This document shows positions 34,000 to 42,608 of a stretch of 64,000 nt of DNA, piece after piece (the first letter of the stretch is position 1; every line of letters starts with the position of its first letter). The position numbers were made by a program, and so were the translations under genes. This DNA is from Clostridium sp. chh4-2 (GTDB lineage Bacteria; Bacillota; Clostridia; Lachnospirales; Lachnospiraceae). Location: contig NZ_PKUU01000004.1 in assembly GCF_002899675.1 (NCBI RefSeq), positions 1 through 64,000 on the forward strand, in the 5' to 3' direction. The notes under the pieces are model-generated. The model worked only from the letters and a program-made list of their open reading frames with translations. It had not been told where the DNA came from and made no database searches.

Positions 34000-36261
34000 A
34001 TGAATCATACAATTATTTCATTTTTAAATGGGAAACTGAAGCAGAATACGGCTTCTCAGTACATCATAAGAGCTTTTGTAATTTTTGCTGTACTGCTTAC
34101 GATTATTTTGACTCTGATCTGGAACACATCTCTGTTAAATTCCGTTTTACAGCGCAGTACAAAAGAATATGTGGAAGATGTTTCAAAACGGCTGGCTTCT
34201 GATGTTTCGTACCGCCTGACCAGCTTCAGTTTATATATTGAAGCGATAGCGGACTCATTAGGCAGAATGCCGGATTTTTTGGAGACAGAGGACTATCTGG
34301 ACCGGAAAGCCGGTGCGTTGGGATTCGATTCCATAATAATTCTCGATAAAGACGGCACAGTTATACCAAAAGGGTTCTACTGTGAGTATTTCGACGAATG
34401 GAAAAAAGAAAGCGTTAACTACTATGACAAAACCAGAGTAACCTATATCGACGGCCACAAAATTCTATTTACCTCTCCTATTTTTAAAAATGGAGTGGCT
34501 GACCAGCTTCTGATTGGCATGTATGAGAACAAAAGCATGCAGCGGCTCATACAATCGGTGGGGTTCAGCGGACAAGGCTTCAGCTGCATTACGGACCAGG
34601 ATGGAAAGCTGGTGGTAGCGCCCACGGATTCGAAACCGTTTCTGCGGATCAACGACATCATTAATCAGGGTTCAAACGGCAAAGAAATTATCGCAGTCAA
34701 TAACATGGTAGAGGATATTAAAAATCACCGGTCCGGAATATTATACTTTACTTCCACTCAAGGACAGCCGTCCATCATGTCCTACTGCTTTTTAAATGTC
34801 AACGACTGGGTTCTGCTTGCCATAGTCCCACAGGATTTAATCATAAAAGGCAGCGATGCCTATGTACAGCGTACCTTCGCCATAATCGGAGGCATCTCCG
34901 TTATCTTTTTCATCATACTGGTTAATATCGCTTATTCCAGCAGAAAAAACCGGAACGATCTGGAACAAATAGCTTTTACAGATCCCTTAACAGGCGGAAT
35001 CAATCAAGCCGCATTTCAAATAAAATGCGGTCAGTTATTGGCTCATAAACCGCCGTCTTCCTATACGATCGTATTTATCAATGTGAAGGGATTTAAGCAC
35101 ATCAATGAGAATTTTGGAACAGAGGCGGGAAATGAAACCCTGAAATTTATTTATACCACTCTTGAAAAGCATTTAAAAAATGGTGAGTTTGTGACCCGAA
35201 GCGAAACGGATCATTTTTCCCTGTGTCTGCATGAAAATGACGAAGCAGTGATCCGAAACAGGCTGAAAAAAATGACGGATGAGATCGCCTGTTTTAATCA
35301 CAGGGAGCAGATTCACTATACGCTTAATTTGGTCCAGGGCGTATATATTGTGGATGATCCCGGCCTGGATATCAGAATCATACAGGGGCGGGCAAGAGCC
35401 GCCTGCAGATACCAGCCCGGAGAAGAAGCCTGTTCCTTCTATAATAACGAACTGATCGCAAAGATCAATCAGGAAATGGAACTGAACGGATTATTTGATG
35501 ACTCCATCCGAAATCATGATTTTCAGGTTTATCTTCAGCCCAAAGTCTGTTTGACCGATCAGACGCTTGGCGGAGCCGAGGCTTTGGTCAGATGGATTCA
35601 TCCGGAGCGCGGAGTGATCTATCCTTCTGATTTCATCCCTCTGTTTGAATCCAATGGAAAGATCTGTGCTCTGGATCTCTATATATTTGAAGAAGTATGC
35701 AGACTGCTTTGCCGGTGGGCCGATGAAAAGAAACCTCTGATCCCGGTCTCCGTCAATTTGTCCAGAGTTCACATGAGGGACCCCGGCTTTTTAAAGGCTT
35801 TTGTAGCGCTCAAGGAGAAATATAAGATTCCTGACGGACTCATCGAATTGGAGATGCTGGAATCCGTATTTTTTGATGCACAGCAGCTCAATCTTGTAAA
35901 AAATGTGATAAAGGACATGCATGAGCATGGATTTCTATGCTCTCTGGATGATTTTGGATTCGGATATTCTTCCCTTGCATTGCTAAAGGAATTCGACGTG
36001 GATACAATCAAATTGGACAGGCAGTTTTTTGTTGACAGCATGAATGAGAAATCCTGGAAAATCATTTCAAGCTTCGTCAAACTTGCGGATGAGCTGAACA
36101 TTTCCGTGGTGGCTGAGGGCATTGAAACAGAAGAACAGCTCGCCTCTCTGCGGGCTATCAACTGCGAAATGGTCCAGGGATACATCTATTCAAAGCCTCT
36201 TTCCATTGACAGCTTTGAACGCTGGGCTGACTCCTTCACCCAAAATCAAGGGACTCACTGA
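34000..36261 (+). CDS. membrane sensor with degenerate GGDEF and EAL domain
   Basis: A 753-residue protein. A membrane segment (about 22-45) and a second (about 288-312) bracket a Cache-like external sensor. The GGDEF domain (about 325-480) is degenerate, with RSETD in place of GGDEF. The EAL domain (about 500-745) keeps EALVRW, SVNLSR, DDFGFGYSSL and EGIET, so it should hydrolyse c-di-GMP, with the GGDEF part perhaps binding GTP as an activator. It is 25 bases from the following cyclase gene, suggesting a synthesis/breakdown pair. Confidence 0.9.
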   Translation: MNHTIISFLNGKLKQNTASQYIIRAFVIFAVLLTIILTLIWNTSLLNSVLQRSTKEYVEDVSKRLASDVSYRLTSFSLYIEAIADSLGRMPDFLETEDYLDRKAGALGFDSIIILDKDGTVIPKGFYCEYFDEWKKESVNYYDKTRVTYIDGHKILFTSPIFKNGVADQLLIGMYENKSMQRLIQSVGFSGQGFSCITDQDGKLVVAPTDSKPFLRINDIINQGSNGKEIIAVNNMVEDIKNHRSGILYFTSTQGQPSIMSYCFLNVNDWVLLAIVPQDLIIKGSDAYVQRTFAIIGGISVIFFIILVNIAYSSRKNRNDLEQIAFTDPLTGGINQAAFQIKCGQLLAHKPPSSYTIVFINVKGFKHINENFGTEAGNETLKFIYTTLEKHLKNGEFVTRSETDHFSLCLHENDEAVIRNRLKKMTDEIACFNHREQIHYTLNLVQGVYIVDDPGLDIRIIQGRARAACRYQPGEEACSFYNNELIAKINQEMELNGLFDDSIRNHDFQVYLQPKVCLTDQTLGGAEALVRWIHPERGVIYPSDFIPLFESNGKICALDLYIFEEVCRLLCRWADEKKPLIPVSVNLSRVHMRDPGFLKAFVALKEKYKIPDGLIELEMLESVFFDAQQLNLVKNVIKDMHEHGFLCSLDDFGFGYSSLALLKEFDVDTIKLDRQFFVDSMNEKSWKIISSFVKLADELNISVVAEGIETEEQLASLRAINCEMVQGYIYSKPLSIDSFERWADSFTQNQGTH

Positions 36262-36286
36262 TTGGTTTTGAAGGAGGTCGCACAGA

Positions 36287-37789
36287 TTGAAAAAAGGGAT
36301 TACAAAATCATTGATTATTATTATTTCTATAATCATGGTTTTTACATTGCTGATAAACTACATACTTCGAATCCGGATTATCCATAACACCGCAGCGGAA
36401 AAATCACAGGAACTGTTTTGGCAGATTGAAACTCTGATAGAAGCAAATGCAGAGGAACTGTCACAGATTCCAACTGACCGCTCAACGGTGCTGTATGCCA
36501 TTGACCCTGAAAGCCATGTGATCATCGGATGTACGGTTGACCGATATATTGGAAGGAATGCGGAGGAACTGGGATTCCGGCTGGACGGTATTTCCGGCGA
36601 AATAACCATCACCCATCCGGTAATCGACGGTAAGCCAACTTACTGTGCGGTTAAAAATTCTTCTTCCTTTATCCTGGCAAGAACTTATCTGGAATCCGCA
36701 TTATATAAGCAGGTATTGATCGACACCTGGCTTTTGGCCATCGATATCATCCTGCTGTCCGCTTTGTCAATCGTCTTTATCTATTTTTATTTGGACCGGA
36801 ACCTTGTAAAGGGGATTGTCTCCATCAATAAAAAACTGCATGAAATTGAACAGGGTAATTTCAATGTCAGTTTCAGCGAACATGCGGTTCCTGAGCTGTC
36901 TGAACTCAGCGATCATATCAATGCGATGCTGAAAAGCGTGCTGAGTTCTTCCAAAAAGATCTCCATCGCTTTAGAGCTGTCAAAACTCCCCATCGGCATC
37001 TACGAATATATTCCGGGATCAAAGCGGGTGCAGGCCACCAGCCGGGTTAAGGATATATTGATGCTGACAGACGAAGAAGTTGATACTATACTGGCGCATC
37101 CAGAGTTGATTCCGGAAAAAGAGGCAGAGCTGAAAAGAAATCCGGTGAATCCGGAGGACAACATCTATAAGCTCTCATGCCCCATAGAACGGTATATTCG
37201 TTTCGAAGAATTTACCTATGAAGAGAGTAATCTGGCCATTTTAATCGATGTAACCCAGGAGATTCAGGAAAAGCGGCGTATCGAACAGGAACGTGATATA
37301 GAGCCGCTGACCGGGCTCTTTAACAGGCGGGCATTCTATATGCGGATGGAACAGCTCTTCCGTTTAGAACGTCCGCTGAAACACGGAGCGATGATGATTA
37401 TGGACGCGGATCGGCTGAAAGAAACCAATGATCTGTACGGGCACCGAAGCGGTGATTTCTATCTGCAGAAATTGGCTCAGGTGATTTCCGTATTCGGCAG
37501 AGACAACGCCATCGCCGCACGCTTAGGCGGTGATGAATTCGCCCTCTTTTTATACAACTATTCCACCAAAAAGGAACTTGACCGGATCATAGAAATGATT
37601 ACCGACAGCCAGGACCGCCATACGCTTATAATAGAGAACGGCATCGAAGTCACTCTGCACTTTTCCATAGGCTGTTCCTTCTATCCGGAGGACAGCTGCG
37701 ACTACCACGTTCTGATGAAACTGGCTGACGAAAGAATGTATCAGAATAAAAAGAGACGGAGTGATGCCGGTATCTCCAAACAAAGATAA
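36287..37789 (+). CDS. membrane-bound diguanylate cyclase
   Basis: A 500-residue protein with membrane segments near 8-26 and 143-165, an external sensor between them, a HAMP-like region (about 170-225), a PAS-like part, and a GGDEF domain (about 335-495) with the intact active site LGGDEFALF. It should make c-di-GMP from two GTP. The TTG start at 36287 has AAGGAGGT 8 bases upstream. It is the second gene after the EAL protein. Confidence 0.9.
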   Translation: MKKGITKSLIIIISIIMVFTLLINYILRIRIIHNTAAEKSQELFWQIETLIEANAEELSQIPTDRSTVLYAIDPESHVIIGCTVDRYIGRNAEELGFRLDGISGEITITHPVIDGKPTYCAVKNSSSFILARTYLESALYKQVLIDTWLLAIDIILLSALSIVFIYFYLDRNLVKGIVSINKKLHEIEQGNFNVSFSEHAVPELSELSDHINAMLKSVLSSSKKISIALELSKLPIGIYEYIPGSKRVQATSRVKDILMLTDEEVDTILAHPELIPEKEAELKRNPVNPEDNIYKLSCPIERYIRFEEFTYEESNLAILIDVTQEIQEKRRIEQERDIEPLTGLFNRRAFYMRMEQLFRLERPLKHGAMMIMDADRLKETNDLYGHRSGDFYLQKLAQVISVFGRDNAIAARLGGDEFALFLYNYSTKKELDRIIEMITDSQDRHTLIIENGIEVTLHFSIGCSFYPEDSCDYHVLMKLADERMYQNKKRRSDAGISKQR

Positions 37790-37823
37790 CTGTTTCCGGC
37801 TTTTCCTGATTACTTACACCAAA

Positions 37824-37868
37824 CGCCCCCGTTCCAGCCGGCATCTGTCACCGGTTGGAACGGGGGCG
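37824..37868. terminator. GC-rich hairpin between convergent genes
   Basis: CGCCCCCGTTCCA plus CCGG pairs with CCGG plus TGGAACGGGGGCG around a short loop. It lies just past the cyclase stop and close to the end of the convergent GNAT gene. No strong T run is present. Confidence 0.65.
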
Positions 37869-37876
37869 CATCACTG

Positions 37877-38326
37877 TCAGTTCTGCCTGACCATAACTTT
37901 TTCTCCGTGCAGATCGGACTCCCCGTTAAATTCAAATCCAAACTCCCGATAGAGATGGATTGCCGTTTGATTTTCTTCCACAACGCTCAGATATATCTTA
38001 TCACAGCCATATTCCCTTTGAATCTTGTCCAATAAAACCGGAAGGCAGGCCTTTCCATAACCTTTTCCCTGATATCTTTCATCTATTAAAAACCGGTCCA
38101 TCCAGACCCGGTCTTCCATACTTTTTTCTTCCCAAAGACAGTACATGGCAAAACCCACCAGCTGACCGTCGATATAAATTCCCACCGGCCTCCAGCATGC
38201 CCATTCCCGAGCCTCATCCAAACATTGTTTTACGGTTTCCACAAAGCCCTTCTGACTTCCGGCGATATGAAGTTTTAACACATCCTCCATGTTTTCTGCC
38301 GTCACGGGCTCAAATACGATCTTCAT
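37877..38326 (-). CDS. GNAT-family N-acetyltransferase
   Basis: A 149-residue GNAT enzyme with the acetyl-CoA loop in DERYQGKGYGKACLP and the downstream HLYREFGFEFNGE segment. It is similar to the spermidine/diamine N-acetyltransferase type, so a polyamine or amine substrate is possible but unproven. The start is ATG 38326 (MKIVFEPV), preceded by GAGGGAG; the open frame upstream runs into the hairpin element and is not coding. Confidence 0.85.
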   Translation of the reverse strand: MKIVFEPVTAENMEDVLKLHIAGSQKGFVETVKQCLDEAREWACWRPVGIYIDGQLVGFAMYCLWEEKSMEDRVWMDRFLIDERYQGKGYGKACLPVLLDKIQREYGCDKIYLSVVEENQTAIHLYREFGFEFNGESDLHGEKVMVRQN

Positions 38327-38367
38327 GTTCTCCCTCTTTTCCTCAGTTTCAGCAATTGATGTTTTTT

Positions 38368-38637
38368 CGTAACCGTTCATCCCTCCGATGTCTGTGGCGG
38401 CTCCGGCAGTTTCTATGGCCTTTCCTGTGACTTTGCAGGGTATTAGCAATTCTTAACGCGCAGAATTTTTCGTTCAAGGGAAATGTCCACTTGTTTGAGC
38501 GTGAGCGAGTTTGGGCATTTCCCTTGGTTTTTAGAAAAATCCTGCACGTTTAGAAGTGCTTATGCCCGAAACCGGAACAGGAAAGGCCATAGAAACTGCC
38601 GGAGCCGCCACAGACATCGGAAGGATGAACGGTTACG
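38368..38637. repeat. long hairpin element, copy B (conserved core, unique arms)
   Basis: The 61-nt arms at 38368-38428 and 38577-38637 are complementary at 60 of 61 positions and are unrelated to the arms of copy A. The 148-nt interior is homologous to that at 12529-12677, with stems that keep pairing despite sequence change. It lies between the GNAT gene and sepF. 38638-38722 shows nothing further. Confidence 0.85.
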
Positions 38638-38722
38638 TTTTTTCATTATTTCACTATAAACGATAGGGTTACCCAACGGTCAAGAGAGGGGAAGCTGTTT
38701 TTCTTACGGATTTATCCCCATC

Positions 38723-39127
38723 TCAGGCAAAATTACCTGCCAGATCTACGGCCTGGGGCGCAGCTATAAAGATATGTTCCGATACGCGTTCGATGGTTCC
38801 GTTGACGCAGTACACGGCTCCCAACGTAAAATCAATCACTCTGGGGGCATTTCTGGAGTCCAGTTTTTCCAGGCTGATGATCACCGTTCTTCCCTCCAAA
38901 AGATAATCCGATATCTCCTTCGCATCCTCCATGGATGTGGGGCGGAGCATCATTACTTCCATAGGCGTCTCCTCTTTTGCCGCCGGCGCATGAAAGAACA
39001 GAGCCGGCATGCTGTATTTCACCTCTCTGGTCTCTTCCCGTTCCTCTTCCTGGTCGTACTCATAATCATCCTCCTCGTCGTAGTCGTTTAAACGAATCGA
39101 ATCCATCATTTTGTTTAAAATGTTCAT
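38723..39127 (-). CDS. sepF: cell division protein SepF
   Basis: A 134-residue SepF. It has an N-terminal amphipathic membrane-targeting helix (about 1-14), an acidic linker rich in Asp and Glu, and the SepF core (about 55-130, including DAKEISDYLLEGRTVIISL and DFTLGAVYCVNG). It anchors FtsZ to the membrane at the division septum. The start follows TAGGAGGAAAAGG. It is not in the usual ylm cluster in this window. Confidence 0.93.
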   Translation of the reverse strand: MNILNKMMDSIRLNDYDEEDDYEYDQEEEREETREVKYSMPALFFHAPAAKEETPMEVMMLRPTSMEDAKEISDYLLEGRTVIISLEKLDSRNAPRVIDFTLGAVYCVNGTIERVSEHIFIAAPQAVDLAGNFA

Positions 39128-39291
39128 GTTCCTTTTCCTCCTAAACCCTTTCTTTTATGTTCAAATCCTCCAGCCCTTTTTCAGGCTTGTCTGAAAAAAT
39201 TTCCAGATATGCTCTGGGATCTTCTTTCGTTTATATATAGTATATTCACCACCACGGTCCGATAATCCTGTTTATTTTCCAAAACATGAAA

Positions 39292-39325
39292 GAATCCCGC
39301 TTGCGGGATTCTCCGCCTGCGGCGG
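39292..39325. repeat. two adjacent GC-rich hairpins
   Basis: GAATCCCGC/GCGGGATTC (39292-39311) and CCGCC/GGCGG (39313-39325) lie in tandem in the 356-bp gap between sepF and the lipoprotein gene. They sit upstream of sepF on its strand and could end transcription from behind. The remaining sequence of 39128-39291 holds only a possible promoter (TATACT near 39233-39245). Confidence 0.45.
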
Positions 39326-39396
39326 GTCGCGTAAACGACATTATACCTCACCGCCGCAGTGCGATCCCATAGCCGACAAAGTTGGCATTGGAAGGC

Positions 39397-39436
39397 TTTT
39401 TTATATCATAGGGGCATTTTCCTATGATATAAAAAA
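39397..39436. terminator. 16-bp perfect AT-rich hairpin
   Basis: TTTTTTATATCATAGG pairs exactly with CCTATGATATAAAAAA across an 8-base loop. With its A and T runs it could act in both directions. The motif CTATGATATAAAAAAA also occurs after the manganese-riboswitch terminator near 3030-3045. Confidence 0.6.
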
Positions 39437-39483
39437 AGAGCCGGAACCGACTGCTTAAAATGTCTGGTTTCGACTCTTTTTTC
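39434..39483 (-). terminator. terminator of the 39484 lipoprotein gene
   Basis: AAAAGAGTCGAAACCAGAC pairs with GTCGGTTCCGGCTCTTTT with a few mismatches and is followed by T7 on the minus strand, directly after the stop codon. Confidence 0.75.
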
Positions 39484-40098
39484 TCATCCCGGCTGCACTC
39501 CCGGTTCCCCTTCATACTTCACCGACCGGTCTTCCCCGTTAAAAATGGAATTGACATACATCCGGTTTTCCGATTTCATCACCCAAAGCTCTCCATTCCC
39601 AATCCAAACGCCCTGATAATTGAAGTTCAGCTCTTTTTTACTGTCTTCCTTCAAAAGTTCTATAAAGTCATCCGTAAAAATATCGTCATAATAGTCCAGA
39701 AACTCATCCGCATTATGTACAATCAAATCTCCGTCCGGCACAGTCACCTTTCTGGGATAAAGAATCATCTCGGCCGCTTCTTTCTTCTCTTCCGCTTCCA
39801 GATGGGAAACAAATGTCTTTATAAATGTATCCGCCTCCTCTTTTCCGATCCCGGATACCGAAAACATCTCATCGCTTTCCGCTTGATCAGATACGGTTTC
39901 TTCTGCTTCAGATGCGGTTTTCTTTGATTCCGGTACGGTTTCCTTATTCTCTGTGCCCGCTGATGTGATTTCCGATGAAATCTCCTGGGAAGTTTCCGTT
40001 ATGCTGCTTGTTTCCTGCTCCGTTTTTTTAGTCCCGCAGCCGGAAATCAATACCGCAGCAGCAGCTGCTGCCAGTAATCCATATATCTGTCTTTTCAT
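39484..40098 (-). CDS. hypothetical lipoprotein
   Basis: A 204-residue lipoprotein with a signal peptide and lipobox (LISGC, Cys near residue 21). A Ser/Thr/Glu-rich linker (about 25-75) leads to an alpha/beta C-terminal domain (about 80-195) resembling the small DUF5105/NTF2-like domains of clostridial lipoproteins. Function is unknown. The start is ATG 40098, with GGAG 8 bases upstream. Confidence 0.7.
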   Translation of the reverse strand: MKRQIYGLLAAAAAAVLISGCGTKKTEQETSSITETSQEISSEITSAGTENKETVPESKKTASEAEETVSDQAESDEMFSVSGIGKEEADTFIKTFVSHLEAEEKKEAAEMILYPRKVTVPDGDLIVHNADEFLDYYDDIFTDDFIELLKEDSKKELNFNYQGVWIGNGELWVMKSENRMYVNSIFNGEDRSVKYEGEPGVQPG

Positions 40099-40541
40099 AA
40101 TTAACACTCCTCTCTATGAATTTGATGGCCAGCATATCACAACGAAAGAGAAAATAATTTAAGATTTTCATTCATCTTTCATAATTTTTTAGTTATACCG
40201 GCCATAATGCCAGACTTAAACAGCGCATTGTCTACAACCAATCGCCTGTATATCCTTATTTGTCCCGGCTCTATTCGCAGAAGAAAATAATCAGGAAGCC
40301 AATAAATAATTCAAAAAAACTGGTTTTCGCTTTATTTTATTAAATTGTGTCTGCAAGACCTGCAATTTCGTTCCTTAAAAACGCATAAATATTAATGTCA
40401 AGAGCATTTCCATATCTTCAATCACAGTTTTTTAGTTGTTATTTCAACAATATATTGACTGTAAGTTTTTTTTATGGTATTCTTTCAACAACAAAAGAAA
40501 ACAAATAAAAATCAGAATATAGAGAAAGCGAGGAACCACAT
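40099..40541 (+). promoter_or_regulatory. intergenic region with forward promoter
   Basis: TTGACT (40455-40460) and TATTCT (40478-40483), 17 bases apart, form the promoter of the acetyltransferase gene at 40542. The rest of this 443-bp AT-rich gap shows no gene and no clear structure. Confidence 0.7.
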
Positions 40542-40958
40542 ATGGCATCTTATATCTTCAGTGAAATCAAGGAATCCGACAAAAGAGCACAGAGACAGCT
40601 GCATACCTTACTTACCAATGCAGGAATCGTTTCGGAACAGGCAGCCGACTTTACCCTTGGAGTCTTCGATGAAAACTATAACCTGGTTGCAGCCGGTTCA
40701 ACCTATAAGAACCATTTTCACAGCCTGGCAGTTGATGCCGCTCACCGTGGCAAAGGCCTTCTCAGCCAGGTGCTCTCTTACCTTTATGAAGTTCAGTTTA
40801 ACTTAGGCAATCACGAACTTTATTTAAAAGCTCACAGAGACCTGATCCCGATGTTCAACAGCATGGGATTTCATGAAATCGCCCCAATCGGTAAAGATGA
40901 AGTTTATATGGGAAACCTGAAAGCATTCATGAGCCAGGATACCGCTTTAAGTGCATAA
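40542..40958 (+). CDS. stand-alone GNAT domain, CitC N-terminus-like
   Basis: A 138-residue GNAT protein with the acetyl-CoA loop in LAVDAAHRGKGLLSQVLSYL and the ending FNSMGFHEIAPIG. These resemble the N-terminal domain of citrate lyase ligase (CitC). The C-terminal nucleotidyltransferase part of CitC is absent. It has its own promoter and terminator, so it is a free-standing gene, not a fragment in decay. The substrate is unknown. Confidence 0.75.
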   Translation: MASYIFSEIKESDKRAQRQLHTLLTNAGIVSEQAADFTLGVFDENYNLVAAGSTYKNHFHSLAVDAAHRGKGLLSQVLSYLYEVQFNLGNHELYLKAHRDLIPMFNSMGFHEIAPIGKDEVYMGNLKAFMSQDTALSA

Positions 40959-40964
40959 TAATTA

Positions 40965-40994
40965 AAAGCCGCTGCATAATATGCAACGGCTTTT
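40965..40994 (+). terminator. terminator of the CitC-like GNAT gene
   Basis: AAAAGCCGCTGCAT pairs with ATGCAACGGCTTTT, one mismatch. It also serves the convergent carD gene. Confidence 0.8.
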
Positions 40995-41005
40995 CCTATA
41001 TTTCT

Positions 41006-41515
41006 TCAGTTGTTCTTCAATGTTTCCGCTATAACGTCCTTTACTTCTTCTGTCCTGATTCCGAGCGCCGCCGACAATTCCTCTTCAAATGAGCGCTCCA
41101 CCATGGACATGGTTTCCGCATCGGAAGACGCCATCTTCTTTCCTGCGCTTGTTCTCTCCCTCTTTCTCTGGTACAGTTCCTTTACGATCCTGACCCTGGC
41201 CCGGCTGTCGCCGGAATGAAAGGCTTCCTTATATTCTCTTTCCCTCATCTTCTCATCACGGATTGTCAGAGGTTCAATATCCGGCAGTTCCTTAATCACC
41301 TTTACCGCATCTTCCTTTGACATCACAGGACGCAGGGACTCCTTGGCCTTTCTCACCGGGACGTAAATAGTCTCTTTTATCTCTCTTATAGGATGCATAA
41401 TGTAATACACATCTTCTTTATCCATCATTTTAAGCGTTGAAATCCCTTCAATTCTGCAGACTTTTCCGCTCCAGTGAACTACATAATCCTGTTTCTCATA
41501 CTCTGTTTCCATCAT
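41006..41515 (-). CDS. CarD-family transcription regulator
   Basis: A 169-residue protein. The N-terminal RNA-polymerase-interacting domain (about 1-60, DYVVHWSGKVCRIEGI) and the C-terminal helical DNA-binding part (about 70-165) match CarD/CdnL. Members bind the RNA polymerase beta subunit and stabilise open complexes. ATG codons at 41515 and 41512 are both possible starts. Confidence 0.9.
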   Translation of the reverse strand: MMETEYEKQDYVVHWSGKVCRIEGISTLKMMDKEDVYYIMHPIREIKETIYVPVRKAKESLRPVMSKEDAVKVIKELPDIEPLTIRDEKMREREYKEAFHSGDSRARVRIVKELYQRKRERTSAGKKMASSDAETMSMVERSFEEELSAALGIRTEEVKDVIAETLKNN

Positions 41516-41609
41516 CTTTCACCACAACCCTTTCCATGTGCAGACATTGTTCCAATACTATCATAACATCTTTTTTTCCGTTTCATAAGCGATTTTTAAT
41601 TTCTGCAAG

Positions 41610-42005
41610 CTACTGTAATTTCAGCAGCTCGCCGGCGATGTCTTCTGTATTTCCAATAATCCGGTTCACCTGGGAAAGCCAATAAAATGTCGACGTATTA
41701 TCATCGCATTTAAAATATGTATCATCATGGTGACATAAGTAAATTTTTTTGTTCAGCGCTATCGCTATACCAAATTCCGTATGTGTTCCTCTGCCCTGTG
41801 GAGTTAATATGATTACAACATCAGATTGCCTGATTCCTTCATATTCCTTTTCACCAAAGGACTTTAACGTTTCCAAATCGATCTCTTTCACCGGGCAATG
41901 CATTGTCCAATCATAAGTATGCTCCCAACCGGCATGTTTCAGCCGTCCCGAAAGATCACGCACTTGTTCGTAATTTTTAAGACTTGAAGCAATATAAAAT
42001 TTCAT
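41610..42005 (-). CDS. nucleoside 2-deoxyribosyltransferase-like protein
   Basis: A 131-residue protein of the NDT/SLOG-like Rossmann fold. It begins FYIASSLKNYEQVRDL and carries the acidic motif near DVVIILTPQGRGTHTEFGIAIAL, where the Glu is the usual nucleophile. Family members exchange bases on deoxyribonucleosides or act on nucleotide signals. The site GGAGGAG precedes the start. Confidence 0.75.
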   Translation of the reverse strand: MKFYIASSLKNYEQVRDLSGRLKHAGWEHTYDWTMHCPVKEIDLETLKSFGEKEYEGIRQSDVVIILTPQGRGTHTEFGIAIALNKKIYLCHHDDTYFKCDDNTSTFYWLSQVNRIIGNTEDIAGELLKLQ

Positions 42006-42048
42006 TTATCTCCTCCACACCATATAAGCTTTTACTTTAACAGTCTCA

Positions 42049-42525
42049 TTAGTCCAGTTTTAAATCGCAGGATGCATTGGGGTCCATATTGCCGCCGCTG
42101 TTTACATACAGCTTAGCCAGCGCATCATAATCAAAGGTTCCTGAAGTATCCTTGTAAAATTTCTGTTCTTTTCCCAGCCAGATCACTCCGTTCTTATCCA
42201 CATCGATCAGCGCGCTGTCCTTATCGTCCACCACAAAATAAATGGCAAAAGAGGTAGCCTCATCTACGGTCTGGTCTGTCTCTTCCAACTTCATACTGCG
42301 GAACACATCCGCCACTTCCTTAATGGATTCCGGGTCCTCCTTATAATAAGAATAACATTGATATCCGTAATACATAGTCACAGATTCCGCTTTTCCGGCA
42401 TCTTCCATCAAAGCCTCTACCCTTTCATCCGGGACTTCCTTTTTAGTAGAACAGCCTGACAAAACGCCTAATGCCAGCAGGCCGCATAATATAACGGCAA
42501 TAACGCCCTTTCTCTTCTTTTTCAT
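42049..42525 (-). CDS. hypothetical lipoprotein
   Basis: A 158-residue lipoprotein with signal peptide and lipobox (GVLSGC). The mature part holds a single alpha/beta domain with no recognised family. It is expressed from the promoter at 42573-42601, which carries a 16-bp palindrome, so it is likely regulated. The start is ATG 42525; an in-frame start at 42561 would lie inside the palindrome. Confidence 0.7.
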   Translation of the reverse strand: MKKKRKGVIAVILCGLLALGVLSGCSTKKEVPDERVEALMEDAGKAESVTMYYGYQCYSYYKEDPESIKEVADVFRSMKLEETDQTVDEATSFAIYFVVDDKDSALIDVDKNGVIWLGKEQKFYKDTSGTFDYDALAKLYVNSGGNMDPNASCDLKLD

Positions 42526-42558
42526 ACCGTTTTCGCATCCTTTCCAGTAATATAAACG

Positions 42559-42601
42559 CAAACCATACTGTAATTTTAATTATTACAGTATGGTTTGTCA
42601 A
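42559..42601 (-). promoter_or_regulatory. promoter overlapped by a 16-bp palindrome
   Basis: On the minus strand TTGACA (42601-42596) and TAAAAT (42578-42573) are 17 bases apart. A perfect 16-bp inverted repeat with 7-base spacer (42559-42574 and 42582-42597; core ACTGTAAT/ATTACAGT) covers the promoter. The form is that of a repressor operator, similar in style to BlaI/CopY-type sites. Confidence 0.7.
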
Positions 42602-42608
42602 GCTAATT

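Noticed and set aside
38327-38449. N-terminal extension of the GNAT frame into the hairpin arm
   Set aside because: The arm sequence is non-coding palindrome; the ribosome binding site favours ATG 38326.
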